64,000 nucleotides of DNA from Adiantum capillus-veneris (Eukaryota; Streptophyta; Polypodiopsida; Polypodiales; Pteridaceae). The position numbers were made by a program, and so were the translations under genes. The stretch spans positions 64,633,469 to 64,697,468 of the forward strand of contig CM043963.1 in NCBI GenBank assembly GCA_014529385.2. The letters run 5' to 3'. How positions within the stretch are numbered: the first letter of the stretch is position 1; each line of letters starts with the position of its first letter. The notes below the pieces were generated by a model. It saw nothing but the letters and a program-made list of their open reading frames with translations, was not told the DNA's origin and made no database searches. This document shows positions 11,325-22,079 of the stretch, one piece after another.

Positions 11325-12926
11325 AGGTGAGAAGCCTCAGCCAGTCTATATAGCTAACGATTTAGAGCCTGAAGAGGAAGAACATCTAACACAACTTCTC
11401 AAGAAGTATAAAGATGTATTTGCTTGGTCCTATAAAGACCTCAAAGGAGTTGATCCATCGATATGCCAATATACAATTCCTTTGAAATCGGATGCAAAAC
11501 CTAGCAAACAACGTCCTTATACATATAATGACACATTTGCTAAACGAATCAAAGAGGAGATTGATAAACTGATGGAAGTTGAATTCATCTATGAGATTGA
11601 ACATACAGATTGGGTGTCACCCATTGTGGTAGTTCCCAAAAAGAATGGAAAACTGTGAGTGTGTGTAAACCTCAAAAAGGTAAATGTAGCCACCATAAGG
11701 GATAATTATCCCTTGTCAATCACAAAACATGTACTTGAGCGAATGGCCAGGAAACGGGCTTATCCCTTTCTGGATGGGTTCTCAGGATACAACCAACTGG
11801 CAAAAGCAAGGGAGGATCAACACAAAACCACGTTTGCCACAGAATGGGGATTTATGCGTATCGAGTTATTCCATTTGGCTTAACTAATGCCCCAGCCAGT
11901 TTCCAAAGGTTAATAACTAACGCATTCAAGGAATACCTAAGAATATTCTTAGAAATTTACATGGATGATATTTGTGTACACTCTCTTCTACGAGCGGAAC
12001 ATATCAACCATTTGCAAAAGGTCTTTGAAAAATGCAGGACATATCGAATCTGTCTTAACCCGGAAAAGTGTGTACTCATGGATAAGCAAGGCCGCATTTT
12101 AGGACTCATTGTCTCAAGAAATGGCATAACCACAGACCTAGACAAAGTCAAAGTCATTGTAGACCTACCCAGGCCTACTAATGCAAAACAAGTGCAATCC
12201 TTCATGGGACACTGCGGATATTATCGAAGATTCATATACATGTATGCAGTTATCGCACAACCTTTGTATCGTTTGCTAGTCAATTTCAATTGGACTGAGG
12301 AGTGTGAAACTTCATTCCAAAAGTTTAAGGAAAACCTTATATCAGCACCTGTACTGAAGGTACCAGATTGGGAAAAGATATTCCATGTTCACATTGATGC
12401 TTCTGCATATGCCATTGGAAGTATTCTGGCTCAACCTGGAGACGGAGCAATGGATTTGCCGGTTTGCTATGCGAGCCGATAGTTAAACAGTGCGGAAAAG
12501 AACTACACAACCACCGAGCAGGAAGGGTTAGGAATGATTTATGCTGTAAAGAAATTTCGGCATTATTTGCTTGCAAACAAATTTGTGTTCTTCACAGATC
12601 ATCAAGCTCTTTTGTATTTAGTAAATAAACCATGCAACACAGGGAGAATCGTATGCTGGTTTATTATATTGCTAGAATTTGACTTCACAGTGGTGGTCAA
12701 GAAGGGTAAAACACATCTACGTGATGATCATCTTTCAAGGATACACAACGGGGAAGCTCTTGAAGGGGTAGATGATGACATACCAGATGCTTATCTTTTC
12801 AATATCGAAATGGTAACCAAATGGTCTCGGGAAATTGTTAGCATTCTTTCTTTGGAAGTGAGTTTGATAATACGGAATACAGATCCAAATAAAAAACAAT
12901 TCGACAAACAAAAAACTTCTAGTTGA
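11325..12926 (+). pseudogene. pol: Reverse transcriptase and RNase H of the gypsy element
   Basis: The order is N-terminal RT (KKYKDVFAW, SPIVVVPKKNGKL), a TGA at 11656 in a KLxVCVN motif that normally has Arg, the catalytic A region FLDGFSGYNQ, a frameshift near 11845, then PFGLTNAPASF and YMDD (11958-11969). The thumb follows (SFMGHCGYYRRFI). RNase H follows with HIDASAYAIG, a TAG at 12480, then NYTTTEQEG and FFTDHQAL. RT copies the element RNA and RNase H removes it. Three or more lesions make it inactive. The tether ends near DDHLSRIHNG (about 12720). The TGA can be explained by a C-to-T transition. Confidence 0.92.
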
Positions 12927-13303
12927 TAGCAGGACGACTGTATCATCTTGGATCGGACCTAATCCTACAATTATGTATAAATCCGGAAGAATTCAAGTGC
13001 TACCTTGAAGAGGCACATGTCCAAGATTGTGCATTTCATTGTTCAACAGTGAAAACATACCAGAGACTAAAACAGTTAGGGGTTTATTGGCCAACTATGT
13101 ATGCGGACACACATTCTTATGTTACCAATTGTACTATATGTAGTGCCAAACGACCAGTGGATCACGCAACTTTGTTTCAGATAATCATAGCACCTGCATG
13201 GAGTCAATATATCATTGACTTTTTAACCACCAGGACATTCCCTGAGAACATCACAAGAGCACGTAAAAAAGCTATAGAGCTAGAAGCTCGTGACTTCAGT
13301 TAA
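12923..13303 (+). CDS. Additional integrase-type zinc-binding (H2C2) module
   Basis: The frame overlaps the end of the RNase H frame by four bases. GRLYHLGSD is followed by EEAHVQDCAFHC, GVYWPTMYADTHSYV and NCTIC, which is the HX6H...CX2C pattern of the integrase N-terminal zinc-binding domain. It then reads WSQYIIDFLTTRTFPEN and a Lys/Arg-rich helix. A second, complete H2C2 plus catalytic core follows immediately. Typical gypsy elements have one such module. Here two sit head to tail, linked by a region resembling the ordinary linker that precedes an integrase. It may be a duplication or a captured copy. Confidence 0.7.
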   Translation: MIAGRLYHLGSDLILQLCINPEEFKCYLEEAHVQDCAFHCSTVKTYQRLKQLGVYWPTMYADTHSYVTNCTICSAKRPVDHATLFQIIIAPAWSQYIIDFLTTRTFPENITRARKKAIELEARDFS

Positions 13304-14484
13304 TTGGGAACCAACTCTATAAGCGAGGAAAGGACAATCAACTTAGAATCTGTGCAAGTGAAAGCGAATACCTGCTGATTCTAGAACATGCACATAGCGG
13401 AATAAGTGGAGGCCATTTTTCGGGCGATAAGATAGCAAAAATTGTCTTAACCGCACGAATTTGGTGGCCTACATTGCACATGGATGCTGAAGAGTTTGTA
13501 AAGCGTTGTGACGCATGTCAACGCACCAAGGTGCCAATAAAAAGAGATGAGATGCCATTATGGCCAATGATGGGAGCAAGAGCATTTGCAAAATGTGGCA
13601 TGGATTTTGTGGGACCTATATCACCCCCTGGATATCGCACGCATACCCAATATATCATTGTGGCTAAGGACTATCTCACAAAATGGGTCGAAGCCAAGGC
13701 AACACAAAAAGCTGATGCACGCACCACTGCACAATTTTTGTATGAGAATGTTTTTGTACGTTACGGGTTACCAATAGAAATTCTTAGTGACCGTGGAACA
13801 CATTTTTTCAATGAAGTCATTGAATATCTGCTAGAGGGATTCATGGTCATACATAGGAAATCTGCACCATACCATCCACAGGCCAATGGACAAGCTGAGG
13901 CCACAAATAAAACTATATGCAAGGTTCTCACTAAAATAGTGTCAGACTCAAGAACAGATTGGGATCAACAGCTACACTCAACACTATGGGCATATAGGGT
14001 AGCATACAAAACATCAATAGGAACAACACCGTACAATATGGTGTTTGGCCTAAATGCTATACTACCCATAGAGTTTTTAATTCCAACTCTACGAGTAGCA
14101 AAACGCTTAGAATGGACAGGGCATGAGTTCTCTTCAATAATAAATGATCTTGAAAAGCTAGATGAACTCCGCTTACAAGTTGTCGCTTCAATCTATGCTA
14201 AACAGAGAAGACAAAAAGAATTTTTCGACAGACATGTGCGCACTAAAGAGTTCAAAACAGGTGACTACGTACTTGTTTATACTTTAAAGCAACATGCCAA
14301 GAAACTTAAAAAGCGAGGGATGGGACCATTTGTGATTAGTGATCTATCACAAAGTGGAGGTGTCAAGCTTGCCACATTAGCAGGTGAAGAAATGCCAAAC
14401 TGGATTAGTGGATGTCGACTGAAGAGATATCATCTACCACTCACACAGGAGATGCTCCAACAAATTCATCAAGGAAAACAATGA
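13303..14484 (+). CDS. pol: Integrase with intact DDE triad
   Basis: The frame is open from about 13303 although the first ATG is at 13474. The zinc-binding part is EHAHSGISGGHF (about 13387-13425) with RCDACQ (near 13507). Numbered from the ATG, the catalytic residues are D44 (GMDFVGP), D106 (LSDRGTHF) and E142 (GQAEATNK). That is D-61-D-35-E, exactly the retroviral/Ty3 spacing. The C-terminal part has KTGDYVLVYTLKQ and KRGMGPFVI, typical of the gypsy integrase C-terminal domain. No chromodomain follows. This is the best preserved enzyme in the element. Confidence 0.93.
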   Translation: MGNQLYKRGKDNQLRICASESEYLLILEHAHSGISGGHFSGDKIAKIVLTARIWWPTLHMDAEEFVKRCDACQRTKVPIKRDEMPLWPMMGARAFAKCGMDFVGPISPPGYRTHTQYIIVAKDYLTKWVEAKATQKADARTTAQFLYENVFVRYGLPIEILSDRGTHFFNEVIEYLLEGFMVIHRKSAPYHPQANGQAEATNKTICKVLTKIVSDSRTDWDQQLHSTLWAYRVAYKTSIGTTPYNMVFGLNAILPIEFLIPTLRVAKRLEWTGHEFSSIINDLEKLDELRLQVVASIYAKQRRQKEFFDRHVRTKEFKTGDYVLVYTLKQHAKKLKKRGMGPFVISDLSQSGGVKLATLAGEEMPNWISGCRLKRYHLPLTQEMLQQIHQGKQ

Positions 14485-15600
14485 ATGAAGGAAAAACAAA
14501 GAGTACGAGAAGAAGCTCAAGCAAAAGCAAAAGAACGCATTGCAAAAAGAAGACTTCTGCAACAACAACAACAAAGTGGACCACCATTACGAATCAATGC
14601 CATTCAACTGACGAAGTTGGATGAAGAAACAGTGGAGCCAATAATTGCAGTCAAAGTGGGCAGCAATCAAGTTGAATCGACAGCATTGCTTGATTCGAGA
14701 GCTCAAGCAAATTTGATCTCTTACGGATTATACCAACAGCTCAAAGTCACAGGTCAACTTCATCCTACTCCTCAAGTGCTGGAAAGTAGCACATCACACC
14801 TGTTGAAAACATTGGGATGGACTATATTGCATGTACAGATACATCAATATATTTACCCACACATTGTGGTGGCGGATGAAAGCACACAACACCCAATGAT
14901 GTTGGGGCAACCAGTCAAAATTCAGCATGCACATGAACAACAGGTGATAGCCTTTGCTCAGCAATACAAGAATGATCAACTGCAAGCCATGCAATCACTG
15001 GAAAAGAAGACAAAAGAAAAAATTCCATCAAAGAACAACCTGATACCCGAGACCAACAATCAGGTAAAATCCAACCATGCTAATTACAGACATATGAAGT
15101 CACCTGGTGCAATGCAAAGATCTAGGTTACCAAAACAAGGGAAACAAGTATGGATGCGGAAGGATAGAAATGACATGGCAGACAAACAACAATGCAACAA
15201 AAGAATTCCAATGAAGCAGATGGTTCAACCAAAAACCAAGGGCCTAAAACAGGTATGGATCCCCAAGAAAATGCTTAGCCATAACCCAAATGTCACTTGC
15301 ATTTGGATACCAAAAAAAAAAGCAAAATGGACTCCGTTCAGTACAAGCAACAATGGAAGGCAGACAGCTGCATTTCAAAAAAGAAAACCGACTTATGTGG
15401 ATGCCAATCAACAACAAACCAGTGGCAAACAAGGAAGTGCCAAAACATCTACAAAAACCATCAGCAACAAAATACCAATGGAAAGCAAAGGCAATACGGC
15501 CCATAACCATTACGGCCAAGCCAATCCTCGACCTAGAAACAGCTACGGCTCTATCAATAGTGTCGGCAAAGCAATTGCCTTTTGCAAAAAAGATAATTAA
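14485..15600 (+). CDS. Extra ORF after integrase: retropepsin-like fold plus basic repeat tail (371 aa)
   Basis: It starts at the base after the integrase stop, in the same frame (TGA then ATG). Residues about 1-40 are a basic, Gln-rich helix. Residues about 65-85 read STALLDSRAQANLISYGLY, which fits a retropepsin (usual ALLDSGAxxNLIS) but with Arg replacing the catalytic-loop Gly. Residues about 138-145 (PMMLGQPV) match the second conserved motif of that family. The tail is Lys/Gln/Asn-rich and contains three spaced copies of a KxVWxPK-like motif (QVWMRK, QVWIPKK, CIWIPKKK). So the element carries two protease-like domains on either side of pol. This one may be a binding or structural relic. 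I know no named family with this layout. Confidence 0.65.
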   Translation: MKEKQRVREEAQAKAKERIAKRRLLQQQQQSGPPLRINAIQLTKLDEETVEPIIAVKVGSNQVESTALLDSRAQANLISYGLYQQLKVTGQLHPTPQVLESSTSHLLKTLGWTILHVQIHQYIYPHIVVADESTQHPMMLGQPVKIQHAHEQQVIAFAQQYKNDQLQAMQSLEKKTKEKIPSKNNLIPETNNQVKSNHANYRHMKSPGAMQRSRLPKQGKQVWMRKDRNDMADKQQCNKRIPMKQMVQPKTKGLKQVWIPKKMLSHNPNVTCIWIPKKKAKWTPFSTSNNGRQTAAFQKRKPTYVDANQQQTSGKQGSAKTSTKTISNKIPMESKGNTAHNHYGQANPRPRNSYGSINSVGKAIAFCKKDN

Positions 15601-17725
15601 ACAGAGACCAGTAGAGTTATAGCTGTTACTTGCAAAGAAAACAAGAAACCTAGACGGCGAATGCCAATAAGCATCTTGCTTATTCCCTTCTCTTGCACAA
15701 CATTAATTTTTCCATGCATTGACCGAGTATGCATAAAATAGGGCCACATTAATTGGCCAGGCATTAGCACAATTTTTTTCAACCTATGGCACGGCACATA
15801 CTCCGAGGCGATACCTTGTCATCCGGGAGGACTCCGGCTAGGGGAGGCATTCTCAAATGCGGAACCAATAACAGAAACAGCAAAAAAGGGCATGATTTTC
15901 GATTATTTTAAGGGTTTTTGTTTGGTTGTTGCCCTTATACAACATGTATCTACAGGTATATGGGGCCAAACACCAAATCAAGCCCCTAGGTGTGTGTATA
16001 TAAGTAGAAATAGCCATTTTTCGGGCAAAATATTGGTAAAACGGAGAAATCTGGCCATAAAAATTGCATATGAGTGTATATAATGTTTTGCGGTGATGTT
16101 TGATTTATTATGATTTTTGGGGATTTCCTGGGTTTGATTTGCTATTTTCCTTTTAATTTTGCTAATTTTCGGCAGAAAAACTTCAAAAATACAAAAAGTA
16201 GGTGAAAAATGGTCGTAATGAAAAACAAAAAATATGAGGATGATTAGTGACTATAGGACAACCTATGGTACAGTGGGGGTGCAATTATGAGACTGAAGCG
16301 GAAAGCGTGTTTTGGCCAAGTTTTGACCGAAATGCCAAATTTCTGGTAAACAGAGGAAATGGAGTCCAAATCAAGAAATTTTTGAGCCTAAACCGCATCT
16401 CGCAAGAAGATAGGAGCACATGTCAAATTTCATGAAAAGTGGTTCGGGGACCTCCATTATAAGAAATTTTCACCTCATTTTTAGCTCATTCTCACTATTG
16501 ACTTTGAGGAGAGAGCTTCTACCACCTAGAGCGGACCGACCTTCCAGCAGCTTCTACGACGCGCACGACTACCCGACGAGCTCCAGACATGAGAGGTAGG
16601 CTCACCACCTTGAGCTTTTCGCGCATGTTTGTCATTATGTCGCGAAAACTAGAGTAGGGGTCACACACAAAGCGAGCGGTAGAGACCTACAAGTAGAGAC
16701 GGCGGCCTAACGGCTAACTCGAAAGAAAAAAGACTTCATTGGCAGCTTACCCTAGTCTAGGAGACCAGTCCTGGATCTCCAAAGGCAGTAGAAAACCATC
16801 AGGAAAAACCCTAATTCCCAGAAACCCGCAAGAGGCCACCAAATGGGAAATCGGCGAAACGGCGAGCAAATGCTACCAAAATTCATGGGTAGGAGCATCT
16901 CGACATGCTCGACAAGTCTATGTGACCCGCATGACCAAAAAGTGACGCAAAGAGGCACTAAACTTCAGAAACAGTATCAGACACACAAAGTGTTAAATTG
17001 CTCTTGCGGCCAAACCGCAAGCCCGTTTGCCACCAAAATTCACGAGCAGCCTTCCTAGACCATCAACAACGAATACCTATGGTGGTAGACCACCACAAAT
17101 CATCGAAGGTATGTAAACGCAACCACGGGTGCTTCTAGAGCGGCAAATTGCCAAATGAAGCTCCGATGAAGCCAAAGTCGACAAAAACCATACGGCAAGG
17201 ATCCCCAAGGGATCGGGAAGCTATGGAGACCAACATCAAGAAATTTCATCGCCAAAAAGCACTCGAAAAGTCAAAAAATGGCTCGGAGGCTCTGAAGTCC
17301 ACATAGGGAGTTATTCTCTATCCATTTGACTTTTTTGTTGAAATTAGGCTCAAAAGGGACTCAGGGGGACCAAGGGCAAGCACTAGGAGCACCATCCATG
17401 AAAACATCACTAGGAGACATCCTACGCATAGGATGTCTCAAGGGCACTTTTGGGCACAAACTCCAACATTTTCCATCATGCGCATGTTCTGAATGACATT
17501 TACAAGCTATTCACCAAGTCTCATCACATTTGGACCAAAATTGATCTCATATGCATGGAAAAACGCAAAGTTAGGACATAGAGGCAATAATGGGCCATAG
17601 ACCTACCAAATCTTGTCCAAATCCCATAAAACTTGCACAACACATTCACCAATACATCAACAACCAATCTATATGGTCATAAGCAAAAAATGATGAAATA
17701 GACATCCTACGCGTAGGATGTCTAT
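15601..17725. other. 2.1 kb non-coding interval inside the gypsy element
   Basis: No frame longer than about 70 codons stands out. The stretch 15890-16700 is AT-rich with a possible TATATAA-like region (about 16000-16085) and could hold a promoter for the downstream ORF. That is speculation. Two palindrome copies lie at its 3' end. Confidence 0.5.
17416..17722. repeat. Two more copies of the element's 22-bp palindrome
   Basis: Copy 17416-17437 has one central change (ACGCAT). Copy 17701-17722 is perfect and ends four bases before the start codon used for the coiled-coil ORF. They are the same half site, GACATCCTACG plus its reverse complement, as the four copies in the 5' leader 12 kb away. 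Confidence 0.95.
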
Positions 17726-20396
17726 TTGACTTTTAAAGGGAAGAAGGAATTTGCCCAAGTGCCGGCTAAAGAAACAAGGTCACAGAAAGCGGCAAGACTA
17801 GAGAGGCTGATGGAGAGCTTCCGAGCAGAGAGAGCCCTCAAGGGTGATTTAAGTGAACTCTGGAAGCCTTCTCTAGAGTCTATGTCAGGATCGTCCCGAA
17901 GAGTGCAAAGGGACCGATTTGAGGACTATATCAAGAATTTTGAGATTCTTGATGCTGCATCAGAGAATATTCCACATGTCCCTTTCACAGAGGAGGAAGT
18001 ACAGCAAATACAACAGAAACTGCTAGATGAGCAAGAGAGCCAAGAAAGAGAAGGAAAAACTAAAGCAGACAGGGACTTAAAGGGCAAACCTGCAACTCTA
18101 CCAGCCAGCCCTAAACCCAGCCCACAGCCATCACCACCACCCTCTCCACCTCCTAGCAGCCCTCCACCAGAAGATAAGGAGGCTGAAGATAAACCAGAAG
18201 AACGACAAGCAGGAGAGCAAGAGCAGAGTCAAGAACAAAATCCAAAGGAAGAGGCTAAGCCTCGAGGTGAGCAAAAAGAATTAGACATTTTTTTTTGGAC
18301 CTACACATTTTTGGACCTGCTAGCTGCAGGATACACAAAGGAAGAAGCAGCCACAGTCGCATTCAACTTGGCGAGGACAGGGCCTAAAGAACAAATGCAA
18401 GGCATCATGCTAGTGGAATTGAAAGGCATCAGGCTAGTGGAATTGAAATAAATTGACACAGATATAGTGGACCTGCACCCGCCCTCCAATGACTGGGACG
18501 TGGTGATGACGAAGCTAACAGGCTAGCCTGATGCAAGGCATCAGGCTAGTGGAATTGAAATAAATTGACACAGATATAGTGGACCTGCACCCGCCCTCCA
18601 ATGACTGGGACGTGGTGATGACGAAGCTAACAGGGTTGAGAGCGCAATCCGTGACTTTAGAGAAAGAGATGACAGCTCTCAAGGCCACTGAAGTAAAGAT
18701 TAAGATGGAAGTAGACGCTCTGCAAGGACAAAGCCAAAGGCAAAAGGAAAGGGAAACTCAGCTACAAGCCAGCCTAGCAAGGGCACTACAAAGCTGCCAG
18801 GCAATGGAGGAAGCCAATCAAGCAACCGCAAAAAGAATGCAAGCAGTTGAAGAAGAGTGTCAGCAGCTCAGCAAATCACTACTAGATGCCAAGAAGGAAG
18901 GAGATAACTTGACACTACAGTTGGCAGAAGAATCTAAAGAAGTAGAAGCCATGAGAAACGCCAAGGAAAAAGCAGAGATAGATCAAGAAGCAAGCTAGGA
19001 TGAGGTCCTTGAGCTCAAGGACCAACTCAAATTAAAAGATCAGACCATCCAAAGGCTGTGAGCATCACCTGCCAGAGTCAGAGCTACTAGCTCGACTCAA
19101 ATCACGACTGAGAGTCAACTCTATGAAGAACAAATGCAAGAACTTCAGAAAGAGATGACTCTAGAGAAAAAGCAGAGATTGATGATGTCAGAAGGATCTA
19201 TTGTCATGCAAACGAGAATGGAAGAAGGCCAAAAAGACCTGCAAGAGGAAGTAGAAAGCATGAAGAGAAAGCTCAAGGAGGCGGAGAGAATAAACGCCGA
19301 ACTAAATGACCTCCTCGTGAATATGGGCGAAGAAGTAGAAACGGAAAAGCAAAAACTCCTGAGGCAAATTGAGGAGTTAAAAGGACAGCAAGCAGGAGAG
19401 CCAGAGAGCACAGGGCCAGCGGCCAATGAGGGCATTGACTTAGAAAATGTCGCAGATATGGTGGACACGCTTATGCAAGAGGAAATCCTAGAAGGATCCT
19501 CTCAAGAGCCGCAGGATCTAACACAGGAAGAGGAAGAAAACTTGCGTACAGCAATAGAGGTGGAGCTTAGAGAGACCAAAAAGGAAGCCTTGGAGTGGGA
19601 GCAGAGGGTCTTCAAGTCTATGACCATTCAGAAGATCGACGCCAACAACCTCAGGCGCGAGTGGCTTCAACCCTCTCTCCCATATCCATTGCTGAAATAT
19701 GAGGCAGCTACCATTAACAAGCGGATCAGAGAAGAGCCAGCCGTACCCCTTTACAATGCAGATACCTCAAAACCAGAAGGGGTCAAGCTCATTGTTGATT
19801 CTCAGTCAAAGTGGAGGAAGGCCTGGCTTACAAAGTACCCACAATACCTAATCCACTTGGTAGAGGCACCGAAAAATATCAGAGACAACCTCACCTTTTG
19901 TCCTCTACCAAGGATTAGGACGTGGAAAGCGCAGGAAATATTGCAAAGGAGCCAACCCACTTGGCTGAACTACCCTAAGCTGTCGGGCTTGAAGGCAGAT
20001 GAGAGAATAAGTGTCCAATACATGGTGAAAACCCTAATGGGCACCATAAAGTTGTTCACTGGCTCACCTGACCTTACATGCATTATGATGAGGAAAATCT
20101 GCAGAACCCTCTTAGCAATGTTCGAGACTTTCAAGCCAAGCCAGGTGACCGACAGCATCTTTTTCTTCCAAGATACATACAGATGCGCTTATGATCTGTT
20201 TGGTCAGCCTTCCAAGGAGGTGATACATGCGGTGTATCAAAGGATAATGTTTCTACCATCCTATCACCTCCAGGATTTTGAAGAAGTGTTCTACACAGGC
20301 TTCTTCACAATAAACACTGACATTTTTGGCCCGACAATGATGAACCTGCATGCCAGATACGAATCACTCCTAAAGATGCGAGAAATGATACGATGA
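17726..20396 (+). pseudogene. Long coiled-coil ORF next to the 3' LTR, function unknown, split into three frames
   Basis: Three frames (17726-18451, 18579-18998, 19134-20396) read as one protein of nearly 900 residues. The second and third share a frame and are separated only by stops near 18996 and 19059. The first is put out of frame by a tandem duplication. Order: basic N-terminal segment, Pro-rich low-complexity segment (PASPKPSPQPSPPP) and a Glu-rich stretch. Next is a short helical domain (FLDLLAAGYTKEEAATVAF), then about 250 residues of coiled coil. The C-terminal globular domain (about 250 residues) contains WRKAWLTKYPQYLIHL, SVQYMVKTLMGTIKLFTGSP and YRCAYDLFGQPSKEV. There is no signal peptide, membrane helix or enzyme motif that I recognise, so it is not an obvious envelope protein. 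Sense orientation and position before the polypurine tract imply it belongs to the element. Confidence 0.65.
18423..18634 (+). repeat. 100-bp tandem duplication with inverted 12-bp spacer
   Basis: Bases 18423-18522 and 18535-18634 are nearly identical. The 12-base spacer CTAGCCTGATGC is the reverse complement of GCATCAGGCTAG, which lies inside the repeat, so the junction can fold as a 12-bp hairpin. The 112-base shift breaks the coiled-coil ORF. A further partial copy of the start lies at about 18398-18422. Confidence 0.95.
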
Positions 20397-20434
20397 AGAA
20401 GCAGATCAGCGGCCATGTCGGGGACGACATGAGC

Positions 20435-20448
20435 AAGGAGGGGGGGAG
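20435..20448 (+). promoter_or_regulatory. Polypurine tract of the gypsy element
   Basis: AAGGAGGGGGGGAG directly precedes the TG of the right LTR. It is the expected primer for plus-strand DNA synthesis. Confidence 0.85.
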
Positions 20449-20734
20449 TGTTAGAAGCTGGACACACCCCACGGCAACTAACTACTCGGAAGATTATTAT
20501 TTTTGTAATTATTCATTCATTGAAGAAAACCTGATTTTTCACGTTGTAAATATTGGGACTTATAGAAGTTTCCAGATTGTATCCCAGTTTTGATAGTTAG
20601 ATTGAGTAGATGGTTGATTTTGGAACTTTAGGGTTTGAGAATTGTAAGGTATATATACCACTTTTTGACCTTAATGAGAAAACCTTTTGTCATTTTTAAA
20701 AGAAGTTTTTGAAGTCTGTGAGTGAGCGTACTGT

Positions 20735-20779
<45 letters not shown>

Positions 20780-21407
20780 TGGGCTTCAACTTGACGCTAC
20801 GTGTGCTCCGATGGTCGAATCGAGTGCGGAGAAGTGCAGTGTGTTGCCCCCGACGAGAGCTACGCACAGATACCTACATTGCGTGCGTACGGTCCGGTTT
20901 TGCGAGCTCCTTCTATGAGCTTCATCGGGTATTTGGGTGAGCATACGTTGTCTGATTTTGCATTGCAACATATCCACGCGTTCACAATGAGTAGAACTAC
21001 ACATTAGGCACTTTAGATTTTGGAAACGAAGACCTGCAGATTTCGGCCAGACATCCTACGTGTTTTTGCACTGGGTGTTTTGGGTTGGGATTTTGGTTCA
21101 TAGACCTTAGGGAGAGTGACCTATTGGTATTAGTAGGATCTCCTACAAGTTCTATGGTGTTTCGAGACTATTTGATGGGTGTTCGGCTCTAGAAAACATT
21201 GTAGGAAGTTCCCTCTTATGCACTCTTGAAGGCTGTGACTTAGACAATTGGTAGAGACCTCTGTAGGAATTAGTTAGGAGTCGGTCGAGTGTAGGTTGAC
21301 ACCTTATGCTTGCTTCCACGCGCCTGCGGGTCGAGCTTCATCCTTAGCTGACATTATATGTTAGGTGAGTTCTCGTTGTGCTAATGTCGTGGCGTATCTG
21401 TCCAACA
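20449..21407 (+). repeat. 3' LTR of the 18 kb gypsy element
   Basis: It starts TGTTAGAAGC and ends TCCAACA. It is a direct repeat of 3227-4166, with an expanded GA tract at 20739-20777, the TATATATA block at 20650-20657, and the palindrome half site at 21050-21060. Confidence 0.95.
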
Positions 21408-21745
<338 letters not shown>

Positions 21746-22079
21746 CTTGAATCGTGTTGCATACATTTTTAAAGATTTGATGTTTTTTAATGGGTACACC
21801 AGAAATGAAGACACCCCCACGAAAGTGCACCTTACCAAAAAAATCGTCCCGCTGAATTGTCGTCTGCCAGCTTGCATTCTAGCAGCAACAAGCCCAAGAG
21901 TGGGGCGAGTATGTCATCAAAGGACACCTTTCATGTCTCTGATAAGAGCAATGGTAATCACCCATTTCCTTCTCATAAATGGCTCACCCTGTCATGATAG
22001 TACTTTGTGGTAAAAGTTGTGCCTAGTTGTTGGCCATGTCCACACTTCATAAGTGGTACTATTGAATGCATAGTTTTAC

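Larger units (their letters stand above)
3227..21407 (+). mobile_element. 18.2 kb Ty3/gypsy LTR retrotransposon with several extra ORFs
   Basis: Two direct repeats of 940 and 959 bases bound the element. Both end in CCAACA, and they start TGCTAG (left) and TGTTAG (right). The first 250 bases differ at roughly 3% of positions by eye. A primer site follows the left LTR and a polypurine tract precedes the right one. The flanks CTGC/CTGC (part of GCTGC before and ACTGC after) fit a 5-bp target duplication with one change. The internal order is extra ORF, gag with zinc knuckles, protease, RT, RNase H, integrase, retropepsin-like ORF, long non-coding region, coiled-coil ORF. Protease-RT-RH-IN order and sequence place it in Ty3/gypsy. 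Its size and extra ORFs recall the Tat/Ogre/Athila group, but lineage placement is inference. Stops and frameshifts make it non-autonomous now. Confidence 0.95.

Noticed and set aside
14412-14624. Overlapping frame at the integrase end
   Set aside because: It is an alternate frame of the integrase and the following ORF.
17726-20396. Coiled-coil ORF as an envelope gene
   Set aside because: No signal peptide, no transmembrane helix and no cleavage motif are visible, so an envelope role is not supported.
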